NCBI GenBank assembly: GCA_051530055.1
Contig: CM121341.1
Location: 12,896,001-12,960,000 of the forward strand
DNA: 64,000 bases
Reading direction: 5' to 3'
DNA from: Neoechinorhynchus agilis
Lineage: Eukaryota > Acanthocephala
Shown: one piece after another, positions 12,121 to 23,094 of the stretch
Numbering within the stretch: the stretch's first letter is position 1
Layout of the letters: every line of letters begins with the position of its first letter
Program-made: the position numbers and the translations under genes
Notes under the pieces: model-generated
What the model was told of the DNA's origin: nothing
The model's input: only the letters and a program-made list of their open reading frames with translations
The model's database searches: none

Positions 12121-12365
12121 CATAGCAATCTATCTTTTTTGCCTTTGTAAAGAGACAATACTGATACTTTTCCGACCGAAACAACCTTGAATCGAACACC
12201 AGGAATATCTCCAACGGCATAGCCCTTTCGACCGAATATAGCCACCATCACCTCGTCGTTTTCCTCGATAAAATTCAGACAACCATCCCGAGGAACGAAA
12301 GCAGTGATTTTTCGTCCATTCTTTATGAACTGCAACTCTAACGCATTTTCTAATGGCAGAAACTA
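12121..12365 (-). pseudogene. RPS23: Ribosomal protein RPS23 (uS12) 5'-truncated pseudogene
   Basis: The minus strand encodes the C-terminal half of eukaryotic uS12: SAIRKCVRV, then [39 protein letters not shown] and [11 protein letters not shown]. One extra base between VRV and the following Gln shifts the frame, and invariant residues have changed (AGFGRKGHA became AIFGRKGYA). The N-terminal half is missing and no intron is present, which suggests a processed copy. I see no clear poly(A) tail. It is embedded between LINE pieces. Confidence 0.75.
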
Positions 12366-12392
12366 TTCCTTTCGCATGAGACGCTCACAGCA

Positions 12393-13315
12393 CATTTTTT
12401 AGACATAACGATAAGCTGGCAAAATTAGACGAGACGGTGAAAGTCTCTCTCGAGAAAATTTTAAATACTCAGCTGTCGGACGAGGCCAGGCGTCAAGCGT
12501 CCATGCCTGTATCGTCCGGCAGTTTAAGTATCCTAAAAGCAGCCGAAATTTCTCTGCCAGCTTATTTGGTATCGTATAAAGCTAACCGCATATAGTTTAG
12601 TCTTTTCTTGGCGAGAATCACACTTTGGATGAAAATTTCGTGGAGGCTCTAAATCTTTGGTGTGAAGATTCCAGTAATGAGCATGTACCCGTCAGTCAGT
12701 TTGGGACTAACCCTGTTAATTTCAGATTCTCGTGACCTGGTGAACCGAACTTGGTTGGCAGCAACCTCTACAAGAGAATCGGGTGTATGTCTCAACGCTA
12801 TCCCAATCGCTTCTGTGGTTACCCGTCTCTCAGGCGAGACAGTAAAGATTGCAGTGTCCCCGAGACTTGGGGTACCGATGTGCACATCCCATCGCTGCCG
12901 TTGCGGAGCGACCGTGGATCCATCTGAACGCCATGATCTTGTCTGTCGGCAATCGGGCGGAAGGTACTTACGCCGAAGTGAACGCAATTCTTAGTCGTGC
13001 CCTGTATACTGTTAATGCGCCTAACATCCTAGGGCCGAGCAATCTTTGCCGACTCGATGGCCGTAGACCGTACGGTGTCACAGTATTCCCGTGGCGAGAA
13101 GGCAAAGCCTTCTTTGGGACGCCACGTCCGTAGACCCGCTTGCGGGCAACAACAACATAAAATTCGCCACTATTAAACCAGGGAGAGCAGCTTTCGGCCC
13201 TAATCACTGGCCATCCGAGATCAGGAGAATTCCTCCTACAAAACATCAGTCTTGCTGTGCTACGGGGGGGACGAAGCATCGGACCTTTCGACTATTGCAC
13301 CAGGACGGCAGCTGA
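12393..13315 (+). mobile_element. R2-like LINE, thumb to C-terminus fragment
   Basis: The segment starts with RHNDKLAKLDETVKVSLEK and SDEARRQASMPV, the region after the RT, and continues through the knuckle (HRCRCG, ERHDLVC), ILGPSNLCRLDGRRPYGV, PWREGK and SLLWDAT to a degenerate tail. It is frameshifted more than once. The PD motif reads RRPYG instead of RRPDG, so the predicted endonuclease is dead. Confidence 0.75.
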
Positions 13316-14700
13316 GTGATCCAGAGCGGTGGTGTGAATGATTTCGGCTCCCAGATTTTGAAGGTTATATTAAATAAAAAAAATCATCTTAGCCTATTAA
13401 AAACATCCACCACATTATTTGCCCGAGAATTTTGTAATTGTGAAAAATAGATTTTTTATGTATTTACTTTCACAAAATATTAACGACGATTTTATCGTGC
13501 GAAAAACAATTAATCCATTTAATCTCTATTTTTCTTGAGCACATTGAAAGTAGCAAATCTTATGAGTGCGTTTAAAAGATCTATCACCTTAAGACTTAAT
13601 GGATCTAACGCCAAAAACAACAGCGATTTTGTTAAGTATTTGCACATTACCCCGAATAAAGAATATTTTGAAGCTAAAAAATGCTTCTTAGTTGACGAGT
13701 ATTTAAAAATAAATTTGAATGTGGCAAAGTAAGTGATTTTTAAGTGGGAAATAAAGTCCTAAAACCTTCACTGATTCTTAATTATTTCATGATGTTTGTA
13801 ACGCAAATATAAACGATCTTGGGACAACTGAGAATCACGTTAACTCAGAAAACTGTTCGAATCTTATAACGAGTTTTGTCTAAATTAAGAGTGCCTAAAC
13901 CTACGTCGCGAAAAAGTCTTTGTTTTATACAGAAAACCCATTCTCGAACGCAGTAATGGTGTGTAAGCTTTAATTGAATCAAAGGGGCCAAGTAGTAATT
14001 AAATCACAAAGAATTTCTCTTGGAAAAACGTAGACGCACAATACCAAAAGACCATTTTTATCCTTGAGCCGCCCGGTGTAGTTGTAGATCAAAAGATTTT
14101 TGAAAGTAAGTAACATTTCTCTCTGAATTGTAAGTCTAATTAAGGAGTTTCTCTGTTGTTTTTGGCGTTTGTAGCCAGTTACATTTTTTGAAACCCGAAT
14201 AAACTTACTCATTGCGATAAACTCCCCTATGGATGATAGAGTTTGAATTGTTGTGGTCCCCGGATAATACATATTTTATTGAATTTATGGTCGTTACTAA
14301 GCTTCATCAGTAATATAAAGCGATTTAGTTCTTTTTTATTGTGTGGCTCGCAATATAAAACCTTTTACCGCCGGAGTATGCTATTTATAAGTCTTCACTC
14401 TGTAAATAACTTTTTTGCACTAAAGACGTTCTGAGAACCTCGTCCAGTTTATCGGCATTAATTTTTTTAGGTTCAAAACGTCTTACATCTCGACATTTTG
14501 ATCAAAAAATTCTTTTTAGATGACCCGGATGAGGCGAAACTTCGTCTTTCGGAATATTTCTTAGCAATAAAATACGTTTTATCCGAAGGTGTTTATAATC
14601 AGCCCATTTCAAAGATGTCCTATTTCATTGTTATTTTGCGGTTGTTTATGAACACCCGAGGGGGACCATTGAAGACGAATGAATATTTCAACTGATTGTA
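13316..14700. other. Unassigned stretch with two possible small exons
   Basis: A 65-codon frame (13535-13732) ends at a good donor (CAAAGTAAGT, GT at 13729). A frame from an acceptor-like TTTTTTTAG at 14461-14470 continues to a stop at 14695 (DDPDEAKLRLSEYFLAIKYV). The phases of these two do not match, so I do not join them. I recognise no domain. The region 14380-14450 shares AACTAAAGACGTTCTGAGAACC-like sequence with the foldback element at 20746. Confidence 0.3.
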
Positions 14701-14713
14701 TCATTCATTTAAC

Positions 14714-14945
14714 TTATATAACTATCATTCGAATAAAATGCTCAATGAAATTTCCTATTACGTTTATGTAAATACATTTGTTTCGGTTCTTTAGAATTTG
14801 ATTGGAATTATTTTCACTTAACCGGTGATTTGGCTTATTCCTTTCGATTGTTTCAACCTGGCGATTCAATATGGCCTCCATAATAACACGATCCAATTTT
14901 GTTTCACTGCGCGCCTCCATGACTTGGCCTTGTTGTGCGAAATGG
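14714..14945 (-). mobile_element. Possible Penelope-like element C-terminal fragment
   Basis: The minus frame reads HFAQQGQVMEARSETKLDRVIMEAILNRQ and ends with NRLSENN-type sequence. This resembles the end of Penelope-like proteins after the GIY-YIG core (compare RRDRTTMEAIL at 28596-28630). It is short and weak; chance similarity is possible. Confidence 0.35.
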
Positions 14946-14949
14946 TTCT

Positions 14950-15908
14950 CCTCACAGCGTGTAAAAAATAAACGGCTGATTTTGGGACATAAGCTCTGGT
15001 CTGCGCTAAATACCCACGAACCGTTCGGTTCTCGACAAGGCGAGGCATGTTTTATTGACTAATGAAATCTAGAAATTAAGATCAAAGTTGTTTGTTGCTT
15101 TTCTAACTGAAACAATTTGACTATATTTCAAACTGATATCCGCGTAGAATTGATTTTGTATTAAAATCCTCCGAAAATGATGTTCTCACTAATGATAAAA
15201 ATGCCATGTTTGCTGTCGCAAATCCTTTTAGTTTTTATTGGAGCTGCGAGAATACGCTTTTGAGTCATAGTGAAAAGCGACAAAGTGCGTTTTCGCTCTC
15301 TACAAAAAAGACAAATTTGATAAGTGCCACTAAAAAGTCATCATTTTCACATCAAACGTAAACCGAGAATTCCGTATAAGGTGGGGCGTGTAAGTGATCG
15401 ATTGATACTTTTCGATGGTTCTTGATTTAATGACATCCGACAAAAGTCTAATAAAACGTCTAAAAAAGATCCCAAGCTCAGGGTGTGACAACGCCTCGAT
15501 TCCCTCTGGCACCGGTGTCAATAACCCGGTTATGATTCTTCTTTTTAGTGGCGGGGACGCCATGCGAAAACTTTACCCACATGTCTCTTTTTTTGAAAGC
15601 ATTAAGGCTGTGAAAAATTCTGAGAAATGAACGAACTGACAGTACTCCTCAATCAAATCGAGCAAGGCGTAGTAAGTGTTCAAAGAAAACAACGACCTTT
15701 TTCGACCCTACAGTTGATACATTCATATAAGACGAGCGAACTTAGTATTTCTATTAACTTCCATAAAAAATCACTAAGGACGTGAACGTCTTCCGGCAGT
15801 TTCCGTTTTTTTCGCATGGGTCTAATCAATGGAAATGTCATTTGTCTGCTTCTATCATATACACATTCCTCTAGCTTCTAGCTGACTTTTCACACACACG
15901 TCTTAGGT
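14950..15908. other. No recognisable gene
   Basis: Overlapping open frames on both strands at 15330-15630 have no identifiable domain. I see nothing else that I can support. Confidence 0.4.
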
Positions 15909-16493
15909 ATGTCAATGAGACAAATCTTAAAGAGAATAAGAAGAGGTAAAAAGATAGTCAGTGAAACCAAACAGCAGCAAGCAACTATAATGTCATTGGA
16001 CGAAGGGCAATGTAATGAAATGATGAAGGATTTAATAATTGCTTTTAAAATATTCGATAAGGACAACAATGGTCTTATAAGCAAGCAAGAACTTTTGGAA
16101 GCAATGGAGGCGTTCGGCGGAAATTTAAGTCGTAACGAAATCGATGAAATTTTTAGGAAAATCGATACAGACAAATCCGGTGATATTGATTTCACTGAAT
16201 TTATTCAGGCGATCGCGCTTCAGAAAAAAACGCAAACGATTTGGAAGCAAACTCCTCCTCATATGAGCAGCCAATCAGATACGGCCGCCGATCCAAAGTC
16301 GTTGTTTAACATTTTCGACAAGAACTCAGATGGATTTATTTCCCCGGATGAAATCAGAGAGGTTATGCTTATTGTTGGAGAAGAGCTTACAGAGGATGAC
16401 ATTACTGAAATGTTAAAAGTGGCAGATACAGACGGTGATGGACGAGTTAGTTACTCGGAATTCGCGAAAATAATCGATACGTGCAGAATATGA
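15909..16493 (+). CDS. Calmodulin/troponin C-like protein with four EF-hands
   Basis: The single-exon, 194-aa product has a basic N-terminal extension of about 45 residues (ILKRIRRGKKI) not found in calmodulin. Four canonical EF-hand loops follow: DKDNNGLISKQE, DTDKSGDIDFTE, DKNSDGFISPDE and DTDGDGRVSYSE. All loops keep Asp at position 1, Gly at 6 and Glu at 12, so four Ca2+ sites are expected. A longer linker (KKTQTIWKQTPPHMSS) joins the two lobes. It belongs to the calmodulin/troponin C/centrin superfamily. The basic N-terminus recalls centrins and some calmodulin-like proteins, but I cannot choose a specific orthologue. Confidence 0.85.
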   Translation: MSMRQILKRIRRGKKIVSETKQQQATIMSLDEGQCNEMMKDLIIAFKIFDKDNNGLISKQELLEAMEAFGGNLSRNEIDEIFRKIDTDKSGDIDFTEFIQAIALQKKTQTIWKQTPPHMSSQSDTAADPKSLFNIFDKNSDGFISPDEIREVMLIVGEELTEDDITEMLKVADTDGDGRVSYSEFAKIIDTCRI

Positions 16494-17433
16494 AGAAATA
16501 ACAACTTTGCCATATCGAAATACGCGATGAAATCTTTTAAATCGTTCCAATAAAATAACGCCACTAATATGCGTGTATCGGAAATTTACATAAAGATTAC
16601 TTTTACCGTCAATTGAACACGAATTTTCTATTACAATAAATCAAATTCGTTTTAGATCAACATAATCGAGAAAAAGTCCGCCTCTTACACGACGGAACAA
16701 TCTGTTCGAAGTGAGCAACATGAGACCATCACTAAAATCAGTTTTTGCTCACGAACATTCAGTTGGTCGAAAGGAAGGATGCAGCAGTCGTTTACAGGAG
16801 AAGGAGTGATTCGTCTGAATCTCTTGGGCAATTGATTGAACGTTAACCACGAGAATACTGGTCTACGACGGTCATCGAGTCGCCATACTCGGCTCTAGGA
16901 GGCGCATTCACAGTATTCAGAGAACGACTAAGAATTACGGCGCCAACTCAAGGAGAAAACCTCCAAGCTGACGAGTTCGTCCATAGATACGGAAGAATGC
17001 ACCAAGTAAATGTCAGAGAAAACTGGCAAGACGATTATGTTAAGCATAGTTGTTTTATGGCGAAGAAATTAACTTGATAAACGCGCATGAGGTTGTGCCT
17101 CCGAAAGCAATCGGATTTTAAAATAAAAAAATCATTTTAATTTTTCTACGCCAAAAAAGTAACCGCTTTATGAATTGTTCAATTCCTTCAAATATGTTAA
17201 ACATGAAAATGTGTTCGTTTATACTTTGCTTTATGGATTTTGTCTAACTGGATGGTAGGTAGCTTTAGTGAGTTTTGATTAACTTGATTACGGAAAATGT
17301 TCAAAGGCTCACAGCACATTATTCTTTTGTGGATGGGGGAGGGGTGATGATTATCGGTCTAATTCGCCAAATTGGCGAGAGTTGTTCTTTTTTTGCGAGT
17401 GATTCTATTCCTAATTGTGACACGTTGTAGACA
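16494..17433. other. Intergenic, contains one short foldback element
   Basis: Apart from the foldback repeat at 17050-17158 I see no gene. Confidence 0.4.
17050..17158. repeat. MITE-like foldback, about 109 bp
   Basis: The left end TTGTTTTATGGCGAAGAAAT is an imperfect reverse complement of the right end ATTTTTCTACGCCAAAAAA. The interior contains AAAATCATTTTAATTTTT, shared with 2140, 28915 and 47150. Confidence 0.6.
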
Positions 17434-18075
17434 ATGCCAAAGAAATTTAAAGGAGAAAATACAAAATCAAAAGAAGCACGGGAGCGAAAGGAGGAATTCA
17501 AGAAAAAGACTGTCATTGAACAGAAAGCTCGTGAAGAGGCGGATAATTGGCGTGACGATGATCGATTGATTCAAAAAAAGGCAAATCGCAAGGATGAGCG
17601 TGAATTGAAGGAACAAGAGAAACAAAGAAAGCGGCTGGAGTTACAGAAATTAAAGGAGGAAGAAGACGCTCGTTTAGAATCGAAGTTTAAGGAAGGTGCA
17701 TTTACGAGAATGACTCGAGCTCAAATCCAAGCGACTTGGACTCGAGAATCGGGGAAATCTGTTCAACCAGTGGTTCTTACTGAAATTCCTCTTACGAATC
17801 CAAATAAGCCGAAAGATGAAGCAGCTGATGAAATTGAAGCGAGGGATATAAATGCTGCCATCAGCGCTATGGCTGATGTATCGCAAAGTACAGAAACACC
17901 CGATAGACACCCTGAGAAAAGAATGCGAGTTGCCTTTGCTAAATTCGAAGCCGATAATTTACCATCAGTGAAAGCACAGAATCCTAAATTGAGATTGACT
18001 CAATGGAAACAAATATTGTACAAACAATGGGCGACTTCTCCACAGAATCCAATGAATCAGAAAAAAGTTAGTTGA
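17434..18075 (+). CDS. CCDC124: CCDC124 homologue
   Basis: The intronless 213-aa product begins MPKKFKGENTKSKEARERK, the family's signature, followed by a long highly charged coiled coil (about 20-90) and the conserved C-terminal half (RMRVAFAKFEADNLPSVKAQ, NPKLRLTQWKQILYKQW). Human CCDC124 is of similar length. The family (yeast Lso2 relatives) binds the ribosome near the decoding and tRNA sites and helps keep or restart dormant 80S ribosomes; the human protein is also seen at the midbody. The start is the first ATG of the conserved N-terminus. AATAAA-like sequence lies just downstream. Confidence 0.93.
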   Translation: MPKKFKGENTKSKEARERKEEFKKKTVIEQKAREEADNWRDDDRLIQKKANRKDERELKEQEKQRKRLELQKLKEEEDARLESKFKEGAFTRMTRAQIQATWTRESGKSVQPVVLTEIPLTNPNKPKDEAADEIEARDINAAISAMADVSQSTETPDRHPEKRMRVAFAKFEADNLPSVKAQNPKLRLTQWKQILYKQWATSPQNPMNQKKVS

Positions 18076-18373
18076 AATAAGAAAAGTGTTCTTACACGCA
18101 CAAAAAAACAGTCCGAAATTCGCTCATTCTTTTTATCAATTAAAGTGGACAAAATAAAACAAAAAAATCGAAATTCGCTTTGTTTTCCTTCGGATTGATA
18201 GCCGTAGTTGGTGCTATAATACCAGAAAGATCTTCCTTAACAGCGGGAAAGTGAAACTAAGCTCCCGCGACTACTAATTATTCACTAATTTTCATTTTAT
18301 GGATGCATAATGCATAAATATTTACGCCCATTCTAGAAGACTCAAAACAATTTTACTTAATGGGGAAGACACT

Positions 18374-20590
18374 TTAATCAGAATCAGACGAGTCCGCAGC
18401 GTACGTCCTTCGTCTTCCTCTCCGAATTCGCAAACTTGAGCGCCTAGGGGGCGACGGTAACCGTTTCCTAGATCTCGGCAACGAGAAACTTGGATCTTTA
18501 TCATCTTCACCTAAATCTCTATGGGTTTCATCATTAGATTTTGAATTGTAAAGAACACTGTGTTCGGCAATGGTCATGGAAGCGAGATGCCGATGACTCG
18601 TTGGTGGAGATCCCGGTTCGGTCTTGATCTGATGAGTACGTAACAAAACTTCATTTTCAGTCGGTTCGGTTGACTGTTTATTATTTAAGCGCAAAGTTTT
18701 CACTCTTTGAACCGGCTTTCTCCGTTGACTCGACAGTGGCTTTCTTTGTGAGGTCACTGTGCGTCCGGGCCCCATTGCTGAATACATTCCTTCTTGATCT
18801 TCTACACCGTAGTTTCCGCCCTCCTCGTCCGTGCTGCTCATATAACTCGCCTTCGCTCCTGCAACAATGTTAAGATGATCCTTTTTCATGTGATCCTTGG
18901 ACGTCTTCATATGTAAGACGCACTTTCTGCAGAATTTGTACTTTGAGACGAACTGTCCGTTTTCTTGGTTGAAATGTACCATGAGATGCCTTAGAGCGTT
19001 TTCACAGTCCAAGTATAGAATTGTGTCTTGAGCAGCGTCAGTCTCAATGGATCCCTTTCTATTACTTCCCGCGTAAGTGGGTTTGAGTTCAACTGCCTCA
19101 AGGCAAAAAGGACAATAAAAAAGATCTTCACCTCGATGAAATACAGTAAAATGGAAAAGCATATCAGCATGGAAACTTGTTCTATAGCCACAAACGTCGC
19201 AGCTATAAGGTAACTCCATTCCACAATGACATACGAATAAGACTCTCTCGACATGATAAGCACCATTTTTATCGAGAAAGACTTAATGGCTTAAATTAAG
19301 ATGACAAGCTAACTCGAGAAGGCTTCGATGATTCTGCTCACAGATCCGGCATCTATACTGCTTCATGTCGTGTATGTGAGTTTTATCCAAGTGAAGAATG
19401 TACTCAAACGGAGTCTCGAAGGTCGGCTGGGATGGACAGTAAGCACAAGTTCGGTTGATCGCCGCGGCATACGGATCTGGACTCATTAATACGGTCAAAT
19501 TCGGATCTATGAGTCTATCGTGAATCTGTTCCTCGGTCCAACTCACGACATCTTCAAGATGACCACACAAATGACCAGCCAATGAAATGTTGTCCGTTAT
19601 TCCAAAATCGCATATGCAACATTTAATCTTTGAAACGTTGAACCGATGAGCGACCGTAAGACACTGAGTCTTAGAACTCCATTTATTCGAATAGTATTTT
19701 TTTAGAATACCACGGTACGAAGCTTCCAATTGTGTCTCAAGACCTTCTTCTCGTGTCCGGATAATCCCTGGACGAAGCGCAGGAATCGCATTTGATCCCT
19801 CATAAGGATTATGGATTTTCTCTTGGAATGCCGATTCCAAAAAAGGAATACTTGCCTTGGGTCCTGGAATCGGTCTGCTGCTTTTAACCGGCTGACGAAT
19901 TCGTTGTCCACAACATCGAAGACACGAATCCTTAAAGTAACCATGCTCGCAAATCGGCCGATTTAACGCCGTACAATCAAAATGGAGGAACGCCGTCCGG
20001 TCCCGGATGGTTTGTCTGTTCCGGACAGCCTGATTTATGTTTTCAGCGCCATAAAGTCCTCCTTGAAGAGGGGGCAACGGACCTGACCATGGCTCGGATT
20101 TTATAGTTGAAAACGAAAAGTCCTGTCCACCGACAATAGAGATATTGTCTAAATTTGCAAGACCAACAGCCGGGTCTTCTAAATAATGACTGCATCTCTT
20201 TTGGGTTTCAGAGAGTTCGTCATTTTCGCTTACCATTATCAAAGATCCAGTTCTACTCAATATTTCATCACTAACGTCATTATTTATATCCATTAGAAGA
20301 TCGACAAACTGCGAGTTGCATTCAAGAGTCCAATTGTGCTTATTGCAGCATTCAAACCGACAAGGAACAAAATCCGAATGAGGTTCTTTTTTCATACGAA
20401 TCGAATCCTCAATCGAAAAATGATCAATGCAAATCAAAAACTTTAATTCCTCATCCAGCACAATTCCATAGGGCCAACACGCACGGATCCATAATTCAGC
20501 CAATCGTCTTTCCTTCGGCAACGGAACAAGCCTGTCCCATTGTTTGTGTCGAGAACATGTTAGAACTATGCACCGGACTTCCCCATGCAT
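18374..20590 (-). CDS. THAP-type and C2H2 zinc-finger protein, frame crossed by an inverted-repeat intron
   Basis: Exon 1 (20590-19286) starts with a THAP-like C2CH domain (CIVLTC, PLPKERRLAELWIRACW, FLICIDHF). The region to residue 200 is rich in charged residues. A Cys-rich stretch and several C2H2-type fingers follow, the last being YRCRICEQNHRS...HLNLSH. A TAA follows directly. Exon 2 (19237-18374) continues in the same frame with FVCHCGMELPYSCDVCGYRTS and more Cys/His pairs, then a basic Ser-rich tail. Between the exons are 48 nt with 14-nt inverted ends (12 of 14 paired). Removing them gives 722 residues and keeps every finger. It is probably a DNA-binding nuclear protein; the specific orthologue is unknown. 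Confidence 0.7.
19238..19285 (-). other. Candidate non-GT-AG intron with inverted-repeat ends (THAP/C2H2 gene)
   Basis: On the coding strand the 48 nt begin TAAGTCTTTCTCGA and end TCGAGAGAGTCTTA; the two ends pair at 12 of 14 positions. Retention would give an in-frame TAA. A frame-keeping GT-AG alternative exists (donor inside the codon for the Glu of SLLE, acceptor in GTCGAGAG), but it would delete both zinc-binding His of the preceding finger. Confidence 0.6.
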
Positions 20591-20745
20591 TCTCTATAAT
20601 TCCTGATCTTAAAAAAGAACATAATGATCATACTTCTTTCAGGCACGAAATGCGTGACGTAATTAGATGTCCTAAGGAGAAAAGATACCCAAAGTTTTGC
20701 CATCCACCCCTCCGAGGATAAAGAAAAGAAAGAAAATAGAAATGC

Positions 20746-20921
20746 GTTGTTTACAAGTCTTCATCCGGTAAATCACTTTTTTTGAACTAAAGACGTTCTG
20801 AGAACCCCTTTGGGTTCATCACCAGTTTGTTACTTTGTTATTAAAAGACAACAAACTGATGATGATTAACAAGGACGAGGTTCGCAGAAATTGTTTACTG
20901 GATTGAAGACTTGTAAACAAC
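20746..20921. repeat. Foldback element of about 176 bp
   Basis: The left end GTTGTTTACAAGTCTTCATC mirrors the right end GAAGACTTGTAAACAAC. A second arm pair (CCAGTTTGTTACTTTG and ACAACAAACTGATG) lies inside. The arms are about 75-80 nt, imperfect. A related half copy lies at 14380-14450. Confidence 0.7.
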
Positions 20922-21437
20922 ACACACTCTCAGTTACCTCTTGACATATCGACATTGTGACGTAACATTTGGACCCCAAACGATAAGATTCTTCCGTGTA
21001 TCAGCCACATTTCCACAGTTTTGAGAATTAGAAAACTCGAGAAATTAATGATTTTTCTTTACACCAAAGTCTCAAACTTGATTAATCATGCGGCTGCGAA
21101 ATTAAGTAGTATTTCACAAGAATACTTCTAGGTTACTAAACAAAGCTCCATGATTTCCAGAGTGCTCAATAATAAATTCAAAGTACTTCGCTTCATATTG
21201 TTTTGTGATGACAACCTCAAACGATCAAAATGGCCGTGGATGCGATTTAGATCAGAAAGAAACGACTTGATCGAGATGGATGTGCTTACGAAAGTCGTGT
21301 ATTTCACGTCTTTTCGACTCTGTGAAACCTTTTTATTTTTGTATTTTTTGGTGATGAGAGACGATTAGTTATTGGAATTATTACAACTTGAACAATTTGG
21401 ACGAGACGGACGAAATATTTTTGAATTAACGGATTTA

Positions 21438-21745
21438 TTCCTTGTTGAACGGATCAAACCCGAGAAGTATTTATGTTATTAATGTTTCGTGTACAAAATC
21501 CACTGAGACATCTACAAAAATTGGTAAGGGAAATTTCAGCCTCGCAATCCCAATCAACGACTTGGTGCTGAAAGAAAGCCGAACATTGCGCAGGGCGTTC
21601 GAGCGGGCACCAACTCCCCGAACCACGAGTACGGCGAACCCGTGCTCCTGAGCCTCCAATATTGTAGATGTCTGAATAAGTGGATTTTGTCCACAAAATA
21701 TTAAATAGTAAGAATATTTCTTGGAGTTTGATCCGCTCAACAAGA
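21438..21745. repeat. Foldback element of about 308 bp with about 75-bp inverted ends
   Basis: The left end CTTGTTGAACGGATCAAACC mirrors the right end GTTTGATCCGCTCAACAAG. Pairing continues to ACAAAATCCACT and AGTGGATTTTGT and then AGACATCT and AGATGTCT. The overlapping open frames inside are probably not genes. It lies about 190 bp upstream of DRG2. Confidence 0.75.
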
Positions 21746-21939
21746 ACATCTTTCCACCCGAACGTGGTCCTGCATGAAAAAAAATAATATATTTAATCTC
21801 TATTTTTCGCTCATCACCAATGAAAAAAGAAGGGTTTGGAGATCTGACAAAACGACGCCTCTTATTAATAACAAAAAAGAGTGCTCGCCTGAGACTTTAC
21901 GATTGCTTTCTCAACAAAAAAATGATGGTCTTCCTTTAG

Positions 21940-23094
21940 ATGGGTATTTTAGAGAAGATCCATGAGATCGAGCAAGAAATGGCTCGGACTCAGAAAAACA
22001 AAGCAACCGAATACCACTTGGGTCTTCTAAAAGCTAAATTGGCACGTTATCGTAGTCAATTGATAGAAGCAAGTACATCGAGTCAGAAATCGGCAGGAAC
22101 GGGTTTTGACGTGATCCGAGCCGGTGATGCTCGTGTAGCGTTGGTGGGGTTTCCTTCGGTTGGAAAGTCCACTCTTCTTCAAGCACTGACGAACACGGAG
22201 TCCGCAGTGGCTGCTTACGAATTCACGACGTTAACGTGCGTTCCGGGAGTTCTCGACTACGCCGGAGCTCGAATTCAGTTGCTCGATTTACCCGGAATTA
22301 TCGAGGGAGCTCACGAAGGACGAGGAAAAGGCAAGCAAGTGATCGCTGTTGCCCGTAACTCCGATATGGTCCTTATGATGCTCGACTCAACCAAGGCAGA
22401 TTCTCAACAACGAGAAAAACTGGAGTATGAGCTAGAATCCGTTGGAATTAGGCTTAATAAAAAACCACCCCCGATATACTACAAAAAACGAGCTACCGGC
22501 GGTCTATCCATTAACGCGATGGTCCCTTTGACTAAATGTCCCAAAAATCTGGTTCAACAAATCCTTCACGAATACAAGATTTTTAACGCTGAGATTCTGT
22601 TCCGAGAAGATTGTACTCCTGATCAGTTGATCGATGTAGTGATTGGTAACCGCGTTTATATTCCCTGTCTCTATGTCTACAACAAAATCGATGCGATTGC
22701 GATCGAAGAAGTCAATCGCTTATCATTAATTACGCTTCTTTTTAAAAATCTTATAGAAATGTAATTGCTGATTGTAGCCAGACTAAAAGACTCGATTGTA
22801 TGCAGTTGCAATCTTAAATTGAATTTTCCTTACGTCCTTCGAAAGACCTGGGAATATTTAGAGCTGATTAGAGTTTACACAAAGAAACGAGGGCATAAAC
22901 CCGATTTGGTTGGTGCGAATATTGTTAGAAATGGAAGCCGAGTTCGCCATATTTGTCTTCTTATTCACAAATCAATGATTACCAATTTCAAATATGCGCT
23001 CGTCTGGGGAACAAGTGTCCGATTCAGCCCACAAAGAGTCGGAATCGCTCATAAACTCCATGATGAGGACGTTGTGCAGATCGTAGCGAGATAA
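21940..23094 (+). CDS. DRG2: Developmentally regulated GTP-binding protein 2
   Basis: The 366-aa product (human DRG2: 364) begins MGILEKIHEIEQEMARTQKN, the DRG N-terminal helix. G1 is GFPSVGKST, G3 is DLPGIIEGAHEGRGKGKQ, G4 is YNKID, and the C-terminal TGS domain contains YTKKRGHKPD, FKYALVWGTS, SPQRVG and HDEDVVQIV. DRG GTPases associate with translating ribosomes, and DRG2 works with the RWDD1/Dfrp2 partner. The coding sequence is interrupted once, between EEVNRL and ARLKDSIVCSC, by 54 nt with inverted-repeat ends and no usable GT-AG. Joining 21940-22722 to 22777-23094 restores exact co-linearity with the human protein. Confidence 0.93.
22723..22776 (+). other. Candidate non-GT-AG intron with inverted-repeat ends (DRG2)
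   Basis: The ends are ATCATTAATTAC (22722-22733) and GTAATTGCTGAT (22761-22772), pairing at 10 of 12 positions. The junction can shift by a base or so. No GT-AG pair in the area keeps the frame. Retention would stop translation at TAA 22762-22764. Confidence 0.7.

Noticed and set aside
13535-14695. Joining the two small exon-like frames into one gene
   Set aside because: The donor at 13729 and both nearby acceptors (14470, 14519) are out of phase, and no domain supports a product.
19283-19285. Stop-codon readthrough or an altered genetic code for the TAA in the THAP/C2H2 gene
   Set aside because: The TAA lies at the edge of a 48-nt segment with paired ends, like four other inserts. Normal TAA stops end CCDC124, LINE C and CD2BP2, so the code is standard.
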